Shown one piece after another: positions 1 to 7,656 of a stretch of 47,944 bases of DNA. The notes below the pieces were generated by a model, which was not told the origin of the DNA, searched no databases, and saw nothing but the letters and a program-made list of their open reading frames with translations. Position 1 is the first letter of the stretch. Every line of letters starts with the position of its first letter. The stretch is from Phocaeicola intestinalis (GTDB taxonomy: Bacteria > Bacteroidota > Bacteroidia > Bacteroidales > Bacteroidaceae), in the NCBI RefSeq assembly GCF_014837065.1, contig NZ_JACSPP010000025.1:1-47944 (forward strand). The letters are read 5' to 3'. The position numbers and the translations under genes are program-made.

Positions 1-2
1 TG

Positions 3-223
3 ACTGACGAAGATATCTATCAGGCTATCATCAACAGGGAGGAAGATATGAAACATATTTGCGACATTTATAGATTAGAAGTTACCAAAAGAGTGTATTC
101 TATTGGAAATGAGCGTGTATTAGTTGCTCATTATGGTAATAGGTTACGAATTAGTAAGTTATCTACTGCATTATTCTTCTGCGCGTTGCGTAACCTTCAA
201 AGAACTCTTCGTATGCAAAGGTA
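3..223 (+). CDS. C-terminal part of an unknown protein (5' end outside window)
   Basis: An open frame enters from the left edge and runs 73 codons to a TAG at 221-223. The first ~58 residues look like ordinary protein (mixed charged and hydrophobic, e.g. DIYRLEVTKRVY); the last ~14 are odd (ALRNLQRTLRMQR) and overlap a minus-strand -7 promoter box, so the original reading frame may have been cut near 170-180. I do not recognise the family. It reads in the same direction as the accessory block that starts at 1073 but is separated from it by ~850 bp. Confidence 0.35.
216..223 (-). promoter_or_regulatory. Bacteroides -7 box (TACCTTTG)
   Basis: The minus strand reads TACCTTTGC, matching the Bacteroides primary-sigma -7 consensus TAnnTTTG. 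No TTG -33 element is seen at the usual spacing. It would transcribe leftwards out of the window. Confidence 0.35.
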
Positions 224-552
224 GCGATTTTAATTGGGACTTTTGAAGTATTCCACCTGTTTTTTATTCATATTTTCCGTAAAAGCTGATTTATCCGTCG
301 GCACACCATCGCCCAAAAGAATTTTGAACGAACGTGTGCCTACTACCGCATAAGTTGAGAAAAGGGTTTTGCCTCACGCCTAAACGACTGTTTAGACTGA
401 TGAAGCAAGGCCCATTTCTTTTGTACTTATGCCTAAGAGGTGCTTTTACGGGGTTCTGACGATTTTTCTTTTTCGATGTTCCTTTAAGCCGTAAGCGGAA
501 AGCCGTGTCTGACCACCCGATCCATGAATGGAACAGGCCGTCACTCACGGCA

Positions 553-639
553 GGCAAACCGGGAAGTATGGTTTTATCCATCCGACCAAACACGTTTGGC
601 CAGACAGACAAAACCATACTTCCTTGTAGGTGGTTTGCC
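553..639. repeat. Nested 87-bp inverted repeat
   Basis: Three nested arm pairs: GGCAAACC 553-560 with GGTTTGCC 632-639; GGAAGTATGGTTTT 562-575 with AAAACCATACTTCC 610-623 (14 bp, perfect); CCAAAC 586-591 with GTTTGG 594-599. The whole can fold as a cruciform or as a hairpin in RNA from either strand. There is no T-run, so it is not a simple terminator. Confidence 0.85.
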
Positions 640-801
640 CGGTTTCACGCTACCGGCTATGCTCTTTCTTTTTGTCGGAGATTTCTCTTTTCACGGATTT
701 TCTTTTCGAGATTTTCCAGTCTAATCTGCCTCTACTTCCGTTTACCTCCATTTCCGCGCCTTTCAGTGAGCCGCATCAGGCTGTCATTTCCGTTCTGGGC
801 G

Positions 802-809
802 CAAAGGTA
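802..809 (-). promoter_or_regulatory. Bacteroides -7 box (TACCTTTG)
   Basis: The minus strand reads TACCTTTGCGCCC, a perfect TAnnTTTG match. A transcript from it would run leftwards through the palindrome at 553-639. No clear -33 element; tentative. Confidence 0.3.
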
Positions 810-830
810 ATTACGGGATTGGACGGGAAT

Positions 831-901
831 GCAAGGTCAAGCCTCCTGTTTTCTGGAAAAATCTCCAGCCCTGCGGGTAGTATTTTTCCGAAAAACCTTG
901 C
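831..901. repeat. Palindromic repeat, family of GCAAGGT...ACCTTGC hairpins, copy 1
   Basis: Outer arms GCAAGGT (831-837) and ACCTTGC (895-901); inner arms TTTTCTGGAAAAAT and ATTTTTCCGAAAAA. Sequence and folding resemble the palindromes at 38426-38501 and 38993-39070. The flanks extend the symmetry (GGGATTGG before, AATCCCTAATCCC after). Confidence 0.7.
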
Positions 902-1072
902 AATCCCTAATCCCTACCTTGTTAAGCACCCGAAACGAAAACGACCGATGCGACAGAAAGACGCATTAAAAAAAATGTCGGATAAACAAGAGGCAGATAA
1001 GAAAGTTTGAAACTCAACTCCCTCAGCTCTTGAATCCGCATTAAAAAATAAAAAATCAAAAACAAAACGGAT

Positions 1073-1408
1073 ATGAGAACAACAATAGCAACAAAATTCG
1101 TGGCTTGGGAAGTGCCGACACTGGAAGCACTGAAAGGCAGTAAGGTTTACATTCTTCGTGAGAAACTGAACAACGGAGGACAGATGAACCGAGAGGAAAA
1201 GGATTGGCTCACCGAAAAAGTGAACAGCAACACCTATTTCAAAAGTGCAGTTCCCTTACAAGGCTGGAGGTTTGACTTCTCCGACATTCTCCGAACTTAC
1301 ATCGTAAAGCAGTACGGACATTGGACGGAATATAAGGCAACCGACAAGACCGCACTCCGCAGTTTCCTTTACGGCAGGATTGACAACATCGTGGAACTTG
1401 ACAAATGA
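1073..1408 (+). CDS. Conserved accessory protein of unknown function (111 aa)
   Basis: First gene of a tightly packed plus-strand block (1073-4714). It is a soluble, charged protein with no signal peptide or membrane segment; the C-terminal half carries aromatic-rich stretches (GWRFDFSDILRTYIVKQYG) that suggest a small folded domain. Codon use and base composition match its neighbours. The ATG at 1073 follows an A-rich stretch typical of Bacteroides start regions. Proteins like this commonly accompany PcfK/PcfJ genes in Bacteroidales conjugative elements (recalled association), but I know of no assigned function. Confidence 0.75.
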   Translation: MRTTIATKFVAWEVPTLEALKGSKVYILREKLNNGGQMNREEKDWLTEKVNSNTYFKSAVPLQGWRFDFSDILRTYIVKQYGHWTEYKATDKTALRSFLYGRIDNIVELDK

Positions 1409-1414
1409 ACGTAT

Positions 1415-1630
1415 ATGACAGCAACGGCAGACATCAGACAGACAGCGCAGTACATGGGTATTGCTATATGCACCCTAATCATGCGCACCGCCTTTGGGGT
1501 GTTCGGCATCCTTTGGAGCATCGTCAAAGAGATAGTAAACGGAGTGTTCCGAGTGGCGATAGGCATAATCGTGGCTATCCTTTCCACAATCGCCTTCTTC
1601 GGCTTCATTCTTTGGTTATTCACCCTTTAA
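1415..1630 (+). CDS. Small inner-membrane protein (71 aa)
   Basis: A 71-residue protein with two hydrophobic segments (about residues 16-36, IAICTLIMRTAFGVFGILWS, and 45-70, RVAIGIIVAILSTIAFFGF) and almost no soluble domain. It begins 6 nt after the previous stop and ends 11 nt before the next start, so it is part of the same transcript. A longer frame from 1405 overlaps it but encodes low-quality His/Ser/Arg-rich sequence over this stretch, so I prefer this frame. Function unknown; a membrane anchor or surface-exclusion helper is possible but not shown. Confidence 0.7.
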   Translation: MTATADIRQTAQYMGIAICTLIMRTAFGVFGILWSIVKEIVNGVFRVAIGIIVAILSTIAFFGFILWLFTL

Positions 1631-1641
1631 CCCTTACCGAC

Positions 1642-1863
1642 ATGGCAAAGAGAAGCAGCAGGACAGCAGCGCAGCAATGCAGATACTACGAGGTGGACAA
1701 CATCTTCGAGTATATGGTGGAAACGTACATCAACGGCAACATATCCGTATTCCGTGAACTCTACCACGAACTGAACAAGGACGCACGGAAAGACTTTATG
1801 GATTTCCTGTTGAGCGAGGTAGAGCCTACCTATTGGAGAGAGATACTGAAACAGACAATCTAA
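1642..1863 (+). CDS. Small accessory protein (73 aa), unknown function
   Basis: The real start is taken as the ATG at 1642 (MAKRSSRTAAQQCRYYEV), because codons upstream in the same frame overlap the membrane-protein gene in another frame and read as nonsense. The product is mostly acidic/aromatic helix (FEYMVETYINGNISVFRELY) and looks like a small folding unit. It sits 11 nt after the previous gene and 13 nt before the PcfK-like gene. This short protein usually travels with PcfK/PcfJ in Bacteroidales elements (recalled); no biochemical role is known to me. Confidence 0.7.
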   Translation: MAKRSSRTAAQQCRYYEVDNIFEYMVETYINGNISVFRELYHELNKDARKDFMDFLLSEVEPTYWREILKQTI

Positions 1864-1876
1864 AAACGAAAGCGAT

Positions 1877-2302
1877 ATGAAAGGAACAGACCATTTCAAG
1901 AGAACGATACAGATGTATTTGGAGCAACGTGCGGCGGAAGATGTGCTCTTTGCCAAGAACTACCGCAACCCAGCCAAGAACATAGACGATTGTGTTACCT
2001 ACATTCTGAACTATGTGCAGAAGAGCGGTTGCAACGGCTTCACGGACGGGGAGATTTACGGACAAGCCGTACACTACTATGACGAGAACGAGATAGAGGT
2101 GGGCAAGCCTATCCAATGCCAGGTAGCCGTGAACCATGTGGTGGAACTCACCGCAGAGGAAAAGGCGGAAGCACGTCAGAAGGCTATACGGCAATACCAA
2201 GAGGAGGAAGTCCGCAGGTTGCAAAACCGCAACAAGCCGAGAACCGCCACCAAAGCGACCGCACAACCTATTCAAGAACCCTCATTATTTGATATGTTAT
2301 GA
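1877..2302 (+). CDS. PcfK-like protein
   Basis: 141 residues resembling the PcfK family, first named from the enterococcal pCF10 transfer region and common in Bacteroides conjugative transposons. Features: an N-terminal helical region (FKRTIQMYLEQRAAEDVLFA), the central segment KNIDDCVTYILNYVQKSG typical of the family, a charged coiled region (about 92-118) and a disordered basic tail ending in SLFDML. No signal peptide. Its stop overlaps the next start (ATGA at 2299-2302), showing translational coupling with the PcfJ-like gene. Role in transfer is unproven; family call fairly secure, function not. Confidence 0.8.
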   Translation: MKGTDHFKRTIQMYLEQRAAEDVLFAKNYRNPAKNIDDCVTYILNYVQKSGCNGFTDGEIYGQAVHYYDENEIEVGKPIQCQVAVNHVVELTAEEKAEARQKAIRQYQEEEVRRLQNRNKPRTATKATAQPIQEPSLFDML

Positions 2303-3582
2303 AACCGAGGACACGCATACAGAAAGAGGTAGCCAAGTTAATCCGCAGACTGCCCGAACTGACCGAGAAACAGACGGCATACGCATTTGAGCATTGCTTC
2401 AAGCACTATGCCCACAGAACGAAAGGCGGCATCCTCACTTGTACCGAGTGCGGACACCGATGGAAAAGCGAACACCCGCTTGCGGAGAGCGTATGCGGTT
2501 GCACCTGCCCCCATTGCGGAAAAGAACTTGAAGTGCTTGACACCCGAAAGCGAGTGTTCAAGGATATGGAATACTTCTCCGTCATCACGACCTGCAAGCA
2601 GTTCCAAGTAATCCGTTTCTTCGCAGTACATCTTAAACGGAAGGTGTGCCAGCCTGCCAAGTATTACATCAGCGAGGTGGTCCAACGATGGATTGCACCC
2701 GACGGCAAGACGGAGACCGTGGCAAGGTTACGTTGTCAGAGCCTTTTCTACTGCGACCTATGGAACGAATGGAGCGATATGGAAATCCGTGGCAACAAGA
2801 AATTCGGGGCATACGACATAGACCCTATCTGCACTTATCCGACAACAAGGCTTATCCCCGAACTGAAGCGCAACGGCTTCAAGGGGGACTGCCACAACAT
2901 CTTGCCCTATGACCTTTTCACGGCTATCCTTTCCGACAGCCGAGCCGAAACGCTTTTGAAGGCAGGACAATATCCCATGTTGCGCCACTACATCCGCAGT
3001 TCCTTTGACATGGGGCAGTATTGGAACTCCATCAAGATTTGCATCCGCAACGGCTACACCATTTCGGACGGCTCAATGTGGAAAGACACCATAGACCTTC
3101 TGCGACATTTCGGCAAGGACACCAACTGCCCGAAGTATGTTTGCCCCGCCGACCTTAAAGCGGAACACGACAAGTTGGTCGTAAGGCGCAACCGACAAAG
3201 GGAGCGTGAGAGAAGCGAGGAAGAACGGAGAAAGATGATAGAGAACGAGAAGAACTATCTGAAAGCCAAAGGAATGTTCTTCGGGCTTGTATTCTCCGAC
3301 AACCTTATCCTTGTCAAAGTCATAGAGAGCGTGGAGGAAATGGAAACCGAGGGACGGCTGATGCACCATTGCGTGGGTGGCTATCACAATAAGGCAGACT
3401 CCCTTATCCTTTCCGCAACCATTGATGGCAAGCGCATAGAAACCGTGGAAGTGTCCTTGAAAACGCTGAAAGTGGTACAGAGCAGAGGGGTGTGCAACTC
3501 CAACACCGAGTACCACGACCGCATCATCCGACTTGTGGAGGATAATGCCGGACTGATACAACAACGGATGAACGTGGCATAA
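2299..3582 (+). CDS. PcfJ-like protein with zinc ribbon
   Basis: 427 residues. The N-terminal part has a zinc ribbon built from two Cys pairs (CTECGHRW about residue 49 and CPHCGKEL about 72). The C-terminal part has the PcfJ signature MHHCVGGYHNKADS followed by KRIETVEVSL and VVQSRGVCN. A highly charged segment (about 295-325) links them. The protein is translationally coupled to the PcfK-like gene by an ATGA overlap. PcfJ proteins are encoded on conjugative plasmids and ICEs; the zinc ribbon suggests nucleic-acid binding, but no reaction is established. Confidence 0.85.
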   Translation: MKPRTRIQKEVAKLIRRLPELTEKQTAYAFEHCFKHYAHRTKGGILTCTECGHRWKSEHPLAESVCGCTCPHCGKELEVLDTRKRVFKDMEYFSVITTCKQFQVIRFFAVHLKRKVCQPAKYYISEVVQRWIAPDGKTETVARLRCQSLFYCDLWNEWSDMEIRGNKKFGAYDIDPICTYPTTRLIPELKRNGFKGDCHNILPYDLFTAILSDSRAETLLKAGQYPMLRHYIRSSFDMGQYWNSIKICIRNGYTISDGSMWKDTIDLLRHFGKDTNCPKYVCPADLKAEHDKLVVRRNRQRERERSEEERRKMIENEKNYLKAKGMFFGLVFSDNLILVKVIESVEEMETEGRLMHHCVGGYHNKADSLILSATIDGKRIETVEVSLKTLKVVQSRGVCNSNTEYHDRIIRLVEDNAGLIQQRMNVA

Positions 3583-3606
3583 CATCAACCTATAATACCT
3601 AACAAT

Positions 3607-3864
3607 ATGGAAGTAAGAATTGAAAGCATGGTAAGCGTATGGGACGACCAAATCCCGATGTTGCTCATCAACCTTGTGAACACAGCCGTGTTCGCAAGGA
3701 ACGGGAGCGAGTTCAAGACCGCCATACGGCAGTTATCCGAAAACACGGACTTTGACAAGTTCTTCGCCTACGGCTATGGACGCAACCACTTTTGGCTGAA
3801 ACAACGGCTTGCATCGGATGCAAGCAAACACATGGAGAACAGATTACTGATTGTTGAATTTTAA
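3607..3864 (+). CDS. Conserved accessory protein, unknown (85 aa)
   Basis: A soluble 85-residue protein (MEVRIESMVSVWDDQIPM at the start, then FARNGSEFKTAIRQLSEN) with an alpha/beta look and no recognisable motif. It starts 24 nt after the PcfJ-like gene and is followed 12 nt later by the DUF3873 gene. Composition matches the block. Small proteins of this kind are frequent in Bacteroidales ICE accessory regions; I cannot assign a role. Confidence 0.7.
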   Translation: MEVRIESMVSVWDDQIPMLLINLVNTAVFARNGSEFKTAIRQLSENTDFDKFFAYGYGRNHFWLKQRLASDASKHMENRLLIVEF

Positions 3865-3876
3865 CCCTACACGATT

Positions 3877-4107
3877 ATGACAACAAGAATGACCATCAAC
3901 GGAGTAAGCACCTGCATAGAGGCAGGAACGGAGAAGTATGAGAAATTCCAAACGGGTATCGGCAGACGCAAGCGGACGCTTGTGCAGTACGACTACCGCC
4001 ACATGGACGGAGAATTGTTCGCTTGTGTGAAACCCACATTGGACGAGTGCAGAGCCGCACGGGACAAATGGTTGAATAACAAGCAAGGAAAGGAGGACAA
4101 GCGATGA
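3877..4107 (+). CDS. DUF3873 family protein (76 aa)
   Basis: 76 residues resembling DUF3873, a short family found almost only in Bacteroidales mobile elements: MTINGVSTCIEAGTEKYEKF, then a VQYDYRHMDGELF strand pair and a Lys/Glu-rich tail. Its stop overlaps the next start (ATGA at 4104-4107). The compact beta-rich N-terminus and basic tail would suit a small binding protein, but nothing more can be said from sequence. Confidence 0.8.
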   Translation: MTTRMTINGVSTCIEAGTEKYEKFQTGIGRRKRTLVQYDYRHMDGELFACVKPTLDECRAARDKWLNNKQGKEDKR

Positions 4108-4352
4108 ATGAAGCAGGCTACCAAACGCTGATAGTCAAGTTCAGCGAACCTATTACAATTTTGGACGGCATATTTGACGATGCCGAAGCGTGGGGCGTTG
4201 ATACCCTGAAAGGATGGATAGAAGACTACGAGAGCACACGTTTTACCGCCACTGACATCCATACGGCAGTCATAACGAGCGAGTACAACATGGAATGTGT
4301 GAAGGAGTGGCTGCAACGGCGGACACCCATTGCCGAAATAACGGAATATTGA
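4104..4352 (+). CDS. Conserved accessory protein, unknown (82 aa)
   Basis: 82-residue acidic protein, start overlapping the stop of the DUF3873 gene (an alternative Met lies one codon later, at 4108). It contains VKFSEPITILDGIFDDAEAWG and a C-terminal NMECVKEWLQRRTPIAEI. There is no signal peptide or membrane segment. Immediately after the stop lies a perfect 11-bp hairpin. Function unknown. Confidence 0.7.
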   Translation: MNEAGYQTLIVKFSEPITILDGIFDDAEAWGVDTLKGWIEDYESTRFTATDIHTAVITSEYNMECVKEWLQRRTPIAEITEY

Positions 4353-4355
4353 ATG

Positions 4356-4381
4356 TGTAGGCGGTGTCCGCACCGCCTACA
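4356..4381. terminator. Perfect 11-bp hairpin between two accessory genes
   Basis: TGTAGGCGGTG (4356-4366), loop TCCG, CACCGCCTACA (4371-4381). No T-run follows, so it may be an RNA-stability or pausing hairpin rather than a strict terminator. It shares the GTAGGCGG stem with the hairpin after the next gene. Confidence 0.55.
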
Positions 4382-4405
4382 TACCATACCTAAAAGACAA
4401 CGGAC

Positions 4406-4714
4406 ATGATAGCAAAGACAATTTTAGAGCAGATAGGCGGCAGACGCTTTGCCGTCATCACGGGAAGCAAGGACTTCATAGACATGGGCAACGGCTTACG
4501 CATGAGCCTTGCGAGGAACAAGACAAGCGCGAACCGCCTTGACATCATTTATGACGGAGGGGCAGACCTCTACAATATGCGTTTCTACCGCAAGACGTTC
4601 AGCAAAAAGACATTCGAGAGCAGGACAAAAGACATAGAAACGCATGAGGGGATATATTGCGATATGCTGGAGGACGTATTCACAATGGTAACGGGACTTT
4701 ACACCCGATTTTAA
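4406..4714 (+). CDS. Conserved accessory protein, unknown (102 aa)
   Basis: 102 residues, last gene of the plus-strand block. It has an alternating strand pattern (RRFAVITGSKDFIDMGNGL, NRLDIIYDGGADLYNMRFYR) suggesting an alpha/beta fold, with a Lys/Arg-rich middle (KTFSKKTFESRTKD). No export signal. It is followed within 4 nt by a GC-rich terminator hairpin. I recognise it only as a recurring ICE cargo protein; role unknown. Confidence 0.7.
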   Translation: MIAKTILEQIGGRRFAVITGSKDFIDMGNGLRMSLARNKTSANRLDIIYDGGADLYNMRFYRKTFSKKTFESRTKDIETHEGIYCDMLEDVFTMVTGLYTRF

Positions 4715-4717
4715 GAG

Positions 4718-4748
4718 GTGGGCGGCGAAAAGCCGCCTACTTTCTTTC
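4718..4748 (+). terminator. Intrinsic terminator of the 1073-4714 block
   Basis: Stem GTGGGCGGC (4718-4726) and GCCGCCTAC (4732-4740), one G-U pair, loop of five, followed by TTTCTTTC. It lies just after the last stop. Confidence 0.7.
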
Positions 4749-5137
4749 ATGAGCATGATGGCGGGCAAAGAAAGTAGCAAAGAAACCGCTGTTTCAATCT
4801 GCGATAATGTATAAAAGAAACAGGGAGTATGCTTGCCTACTCCCTGAAGAATATTCTCTTTTTCAAAATAATGCTATGAAGCCTACAATCAAAGACAGTA
4901 TGCTAATCACAAGCTACACCTTGTCATAGGGCGAAAAGGATTTTTTTGATTGAGTTTTCTTCTTTTTAGAAAACTCAATCTACAACTTAAATGAAATATC
5001 CAATTTCATGATCGCTATATTTTGAGTTTTAGACTGAATTTTTATCGTCCTCGTAGTCATTTTTGGACACTTACGATTAAACAAAAGGCGTGCCAATTTG
5101 AATATAGCACGCCTTTTGCAGTCGTTTTGTCAGTCAT
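4749..5137. other. Convergent intergenic region with two further hairpins
   Basis: No coding frame stands out. It holds CAGGGAGTA (4821-4829) with TACTCCCTG (4838-4846), and a perfect 13-bp pair GATTGAGTTTTCT (4948-4960) with AGAAAACTCAATC (4968-4980), loop TCTTTTT, besides the transfer-operon terminator listed separately. The region separates two convergent transcription units. Confidence 0.6.
5082..5118 (-). terminator. Intrinsic terminator of the transfer operon
   Basis: Arms CAAAAGGCGTGC (5082-5093) and GCACGCCTTTTG (5107-5118), 12 bp perfect. Read on the minus strand the stem ends in CCTTTTGTTT, 20 nt beyond the stop of the last transfer gene. Confidence 0.8.
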
Positions 5138-5665
5138 TTACGGTTCATACAGCAGCGCAAACTCCGCCTTTCTCCGTTTAAGCAGCATGGCGTGGCGTTT
5201 GCCCTTGTAGTTGCAGAAAGCGATATACTCGCGGTAAATGTTCCTGTCGCCCGCCTCTAACTTTCGTATCAGCGCACTTTTGTGTATCTTCTTGCTTCCT
5301 AAAAGCCGGTACGGACCGACATTGTAGGCAAGCGTGGCAAGGAGCAGACTATCTTTCCCGAATTTGCGGAACATTGCGCAGAACTTCCGAAGGTCTTTCC
5401 GCAGGAGCACGTCCGCCTCCCGCTTCGTCATGGTGCGTGCCGAATACCTTTCGCCAGGCAACAGCTTATGCCCGTATCCCACATATGGATGGTGTTTCTC
5501 CGAGTGCCAGCCCTCAAAGTATTTGGTACAGCGCACCGCCCTCTCGAATAGTGGCAGCCGATAGATAGCCGCCTGTCCGTCCGTTCCCTTATTGCGGCTG
5601 ATCTGTGCGGACACAGAACAGACCACCATAAGCGAACAGAGGATAGCCATGAATACACGCATCAT
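5138..5665 (-). CDS. GH24-like lysozyme of the transfer operon
   Basis: 175 residues: signal peptide (hydrophobic residues 4-19, cleavage likely after SVSA), then a phage-lysozyme-like domain with the catalytic-Glu region YFEGWHSEKH (E51) and YVGYGHKL (61-68), corresponding to the E and the TIGYGHT stretch of GH24 enzymes. Where GH24 has Thr after the GYGH, this protein has Lys. The middle TLAYNVGPYRLLGSKK also fits the family. It would cut peptidoglycan in the periplasm to let the secretion channel through. The start overlaps the TraQ stop (ATGA), so it is the last gene of the transfer operon; a terminator follows. Confidence 0.85.
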   Translation of the reverse strand: MMRVFMAILCSLMVVCSVSAQISRNKGTDGQAAIYRLPLFERAVRCTKYFEGWHSEKHHPYVGYGHKLLPGERYSARTMTKREADVLLRKDLRKFCAMFRKFGKDSLLLATLAYNVGPYRLLGSKKIHKSALIRKLEAGDRNIYREYIAFCNYKGKRHAMLLKRRKAEFALLYEP

Positions 5666-6168
5666 CGCATAATGGGTTTGAAATTCCCGATGGGAACAAC
5701 CGATATAATCCCGTCGTCCTTCACGTTTCGGTTATTGAAGTCAAACTCCAGCTCATAGGAGTTGCCGAAGTTGTCCTCCACCACCACAATGAAGTTGTGA
5801 GCCTCGTTCCCCTTTGCCGTATAGTACAGTCGGAACTTCTCGTTTTCGAGCAGATAACGGTCATTGGGCAGGAAGGTGATGCCGTTGTCCATTTCCAGCG
5901 TACCGTCTCCCTCAAACTGGAAATACCGGATGGTGTAGAGCGTATTGGCGAAGTCGCCCGTCTTTTTCAGTTCACAGCGTATTTCCACCGTCTGCCCCTT
6001 CGTCACCTTGTTAGGCACGGGCATGGTTTCCACCGTAAACGGATAGGATTGCTGGATGTCCATGTCGTCATCACACGATACGACGGTGAGCGACAGGGCG
6101 GCGAACAGGCAGAGTGCCAACGCCTTGAAGATTGAGTTTTTCTTGTTTCTGTTGTTCAGTATGTTCAT
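5662..6168 (-). CDS. traQ: Conjugative transposon protein TraQ (DUF3872), lipoprotein
   Basis: 168 residues with a lipoprotein signal peptide: hydrophobic core 15-30 and a lipobox ending LTVVSC, Cys32, followed by acidic DDDMD. The rest is beta-rich (VTKGQTVEIRCELKKTGDF, then TIRYFQFEGDGTLEMDNG), consistent with an immunoglobulin-like periplasmic domain. It matches TraQ/DUF3872 of Bacteroides conjugative transposons by position and sequence. The start overlaps the TraP stop and the stop overlaps the lysozyme start (4 nt each). Probably an accessory of the mating channel at the outer membrane; exact role unknown. Confidence 0.85.
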   Translation of the reverse strand: MNILNNRNKKNSIFKALALCLFAALSLTVVSCDDDMDIQQSYPFTVETMPVPNKVTKGQTVEIRCELKKTGDFANTLYTIRYFQFEGDGTLEMDNGITFLPNDRYLLENEKFRLYYTAKGNEAHNFIVVVEDNFGNSYELEFDFNNRNVKDDGIISVVPIGNFKPIMR

Positions 6169-7070
6169 TGTCCTTTGATTTTTGAGTTATTGTTCAATTC
6201 TTTTTTCGTTGTCAGTTGCAGGTACTCGTTCAAGTCCTTGCAACCGTCATAGAGTGCGGAACGGTCATTGATACGTTCCTTGTAGTGTCCTTTCAGCGTT
6301 TCCAACGTGCGCCGTCCGGATTCGTCATGGTCAAGATAACAGTCGATACACCCGTAACCGTCCAGATCCCTCATTGCCTTTTCCACGTTGGCAACCGAGT
6401 TCAGCACAAGGCAGTCGCCCGTTTCCAATCCGAGCGTGGCAGCGGAGAGAAAGTCCATGAAACCCTCGAAGACGCTGCACACGTCAGTCGGAAAGCATTC
6501 CGCCTTGACCAGCGACACATCCTTCGGCGGTACGCATCCCTTGAAGAAGCGGCTGCGTATCTCATAACCGCCCGCCACGTTCGGAAAACCGACAGCAAAA
6601 TACCGTTTGCCACGCACTCCGTAATTCAGTCGGCAGCAGTAGCTTGATGCGACAGCGTAAGGAATGCCCCGTTCCGCCAGATAGTCCGTCAGTGGGGATC
6701 GATGCAGTGGGACGGCTTCCACTCCCTCAAAGACAGGTTCGGAAGGTTTAGGCAGGACGGCGGGTTTTCTCACATCGGAAGCAGGCATAGGCATATTGGC
6801 GGTTTCCGCTATGAACTTCACTTGTTCCATGAAGTCCCCGCTTCCGATAAACTCCCCGGAAAGCGTGAAGATGTCGCCACCCTTGCCCAAACCGAAGTCA
6901 TACCATAGTTGTTTTGCCACATTCACGCGGAAAGATGGAGTACGCTCATTGCGATAAGGGGCACAATACCACAGCTCGTTTCCGCTTCTTCGGACAGGTT
7001 CATATCCTAACCGTGCAAGAAAGTCTGCCAGGGGTATCTGCCTCATGGCTTCGATTTCCGTCCGTTCCAT
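6165..7070 (-). CDS. traP: TraP, CHC2/TOPRIM DNA primase-like protein
   Basis: The start is the ATG at 7070 (MERTEIEAMRQIPLADFL); the longer frame upstream runs back into traO. 301 residues. N-terminal primase zinc-binding-like domain (LWYCAPYRNERTPSFRV, then WYDFGLGKGGDI) and a C-terminal TOPRIM domain with the acidic Glu in VFEGFMDFL and the DxD in CYLDHDESG. The zinc site is reduced: only some CHC2 metal ligands are seen. Such proteins would prime the transferred strand in the recipient or stabilise it. It starts 8 nt after traO and overlaps traQ by 4 nt. Confidence 0.85.
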   Translation of the reverse strand: MERTEIEAMRQIPLADFLARLGYEPVRRSGNELWYCAPYRNERTPSFRVNVAKQLWYDFGLGKGGDIFTLSGEFIGSGDFMEQVKFIAETANMPMPASDVRKPAVLPKPSEPVFEGVEAVPLHRSPLTDYLAERGIPYAVASSYCCRLNYGVRGKRYFAVGFPNVAGGYEIRSRFFKGCVPPKDVSLVKAECFPTDVCSVFEGFMDFLSAATLGLETGDCLVLNSVANVEKAMRDLDGYGCIDCYLDHDESGRRTLETLKGHYKERINDRSALYDGCKDLNEYLQLTTKKELNNNSKIKGQ

Positions 7071-7078
7071 GCGGTGCG

Positions 7079-7654
7079 TCAGTTTATGATGAACTTGATA
7101 CCCAAGCCCCACTGTGTATGAAACTTCTTCGTATCGCCTCCCCACAAACAACGTTCCCGGAGGTTGGCTAGCAGGGCGATACGGTCGGCCACATAAAACT
7201 CCATATCAAGCGTCACTGCACCACCATAGATGAAAGCGTCCCGGTCATGAAGCGTGGAGCCGTCATGCAGCACCTTCTCGCCCCAGTTCACCGACTCATA
7301 TCCGGCAAGAGCCGAAGCACCTGCATAGACAAATACGATTTTGCGGGGGCTGGATAGCACCTTGAAGTAGTAACCACCCTCCGCCGTGAACTGCGCCACG
7401 GGTATCTTACCGTCCTTGTAGGGATTGTTCTTCAGCAGGTATTCGCCGCCGAACACCCATTTGTTCCCCTTTTTCGTGTAGGTGGAAAGAGCCGCCCCGA
7501 AGCTGTACCCGCCATTGTTGCCGCCGGGCTTGAAGCCGTCCGCCATGTTCGCCCTGACCTCGATGCCCTGCATCTTCGGCAGGCATCGCTGGGCGTGCGC
7601 CTGCCCTGCAAAGAGGGCAAGCGACGCGATGATGATTGCGATGTACTTTCTCAT
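7079..7654 (-). CDS. traO: Conjugal transfer protein TraO
   Basis: 191 residues: cleavable signal peptide (residues 1-21, ending AGQAHA) followed by a Gly/aromatic-rich beta-strand pattern, e.g. GGYSFGAALSTYTKKG and GGEYLL, ending in LGIKFIIN, which has the look of an outer-membrane beta-barrel. Length and sequence fit the TraO family of Bacteroides elements. The gene lies 2 nt after traN. It likely forms or lines the outer-membrane part of the mating apparatus (inference from topology). Confidence 0.85.
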   Translation of the reverse strand: MRKYIAIIIASLALFAGQAHAQRCLPKMQGIEVRANMADGFKPGGNNGGYSFGAALSTYTKKGNKWVFGGEYLLKNNPYKDGKIPVAQFTAEGGYYFKVLSSPRKIVFVYAGASALAGYESVNWGEKVLHDGSTLHDRDAFIYGGAVTLDMEFYVADRIALLANLRERCLWGGDTKKFHTQWGLGIKFIIN

Positions 7655-7656
7655 GG

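Larger units (their letters stand above)
224..1072. other. Noncoding stretch with large palindromes
   Basis: Open frames here (291-617 minus; 505-810 and 630-1010 plus) are rich in Arg, Ser, Phe and Cys, overlap one another and resemble no family I know, so I treat them as chance. The stretch holds two long inverted repeats (553-639 and 831-901) and a minus-strand TACCTTTG box at 802-809 whose transcript would run through both the first palindrome and the 291-617 frame. It could specify a noncoding RNA, but the sequence does not prove it. Confidence 0.5.

Noticed and set aside
216..223. Possible IntDOT-type attachment core (GTAnnTTTGC)
   Set aside because: The minus strand reads CTACCTTTGC, one mismatch in the conserved GTA; better explained as a -7 promoter box, and no partner site was found.
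291..617. 108-codon minus-strand frame
   Set aside because: Low-complexity composition, overlaps the nested palindrome, no family resemblance; possible but unsupported.
505..1010. Plus-strand frames of 66-126 codons
   Set aside because: They overlap each other in different frames, are rich in Phe/Ser/Arg, and cover the palindromes.
1405..1641. N-terminal extension of the frame ending at 1863
   Set aside because: It overlaps the membrane-protein gene in another frame and its sequence is not protein-like; the ATG at 1642 is the natural start.
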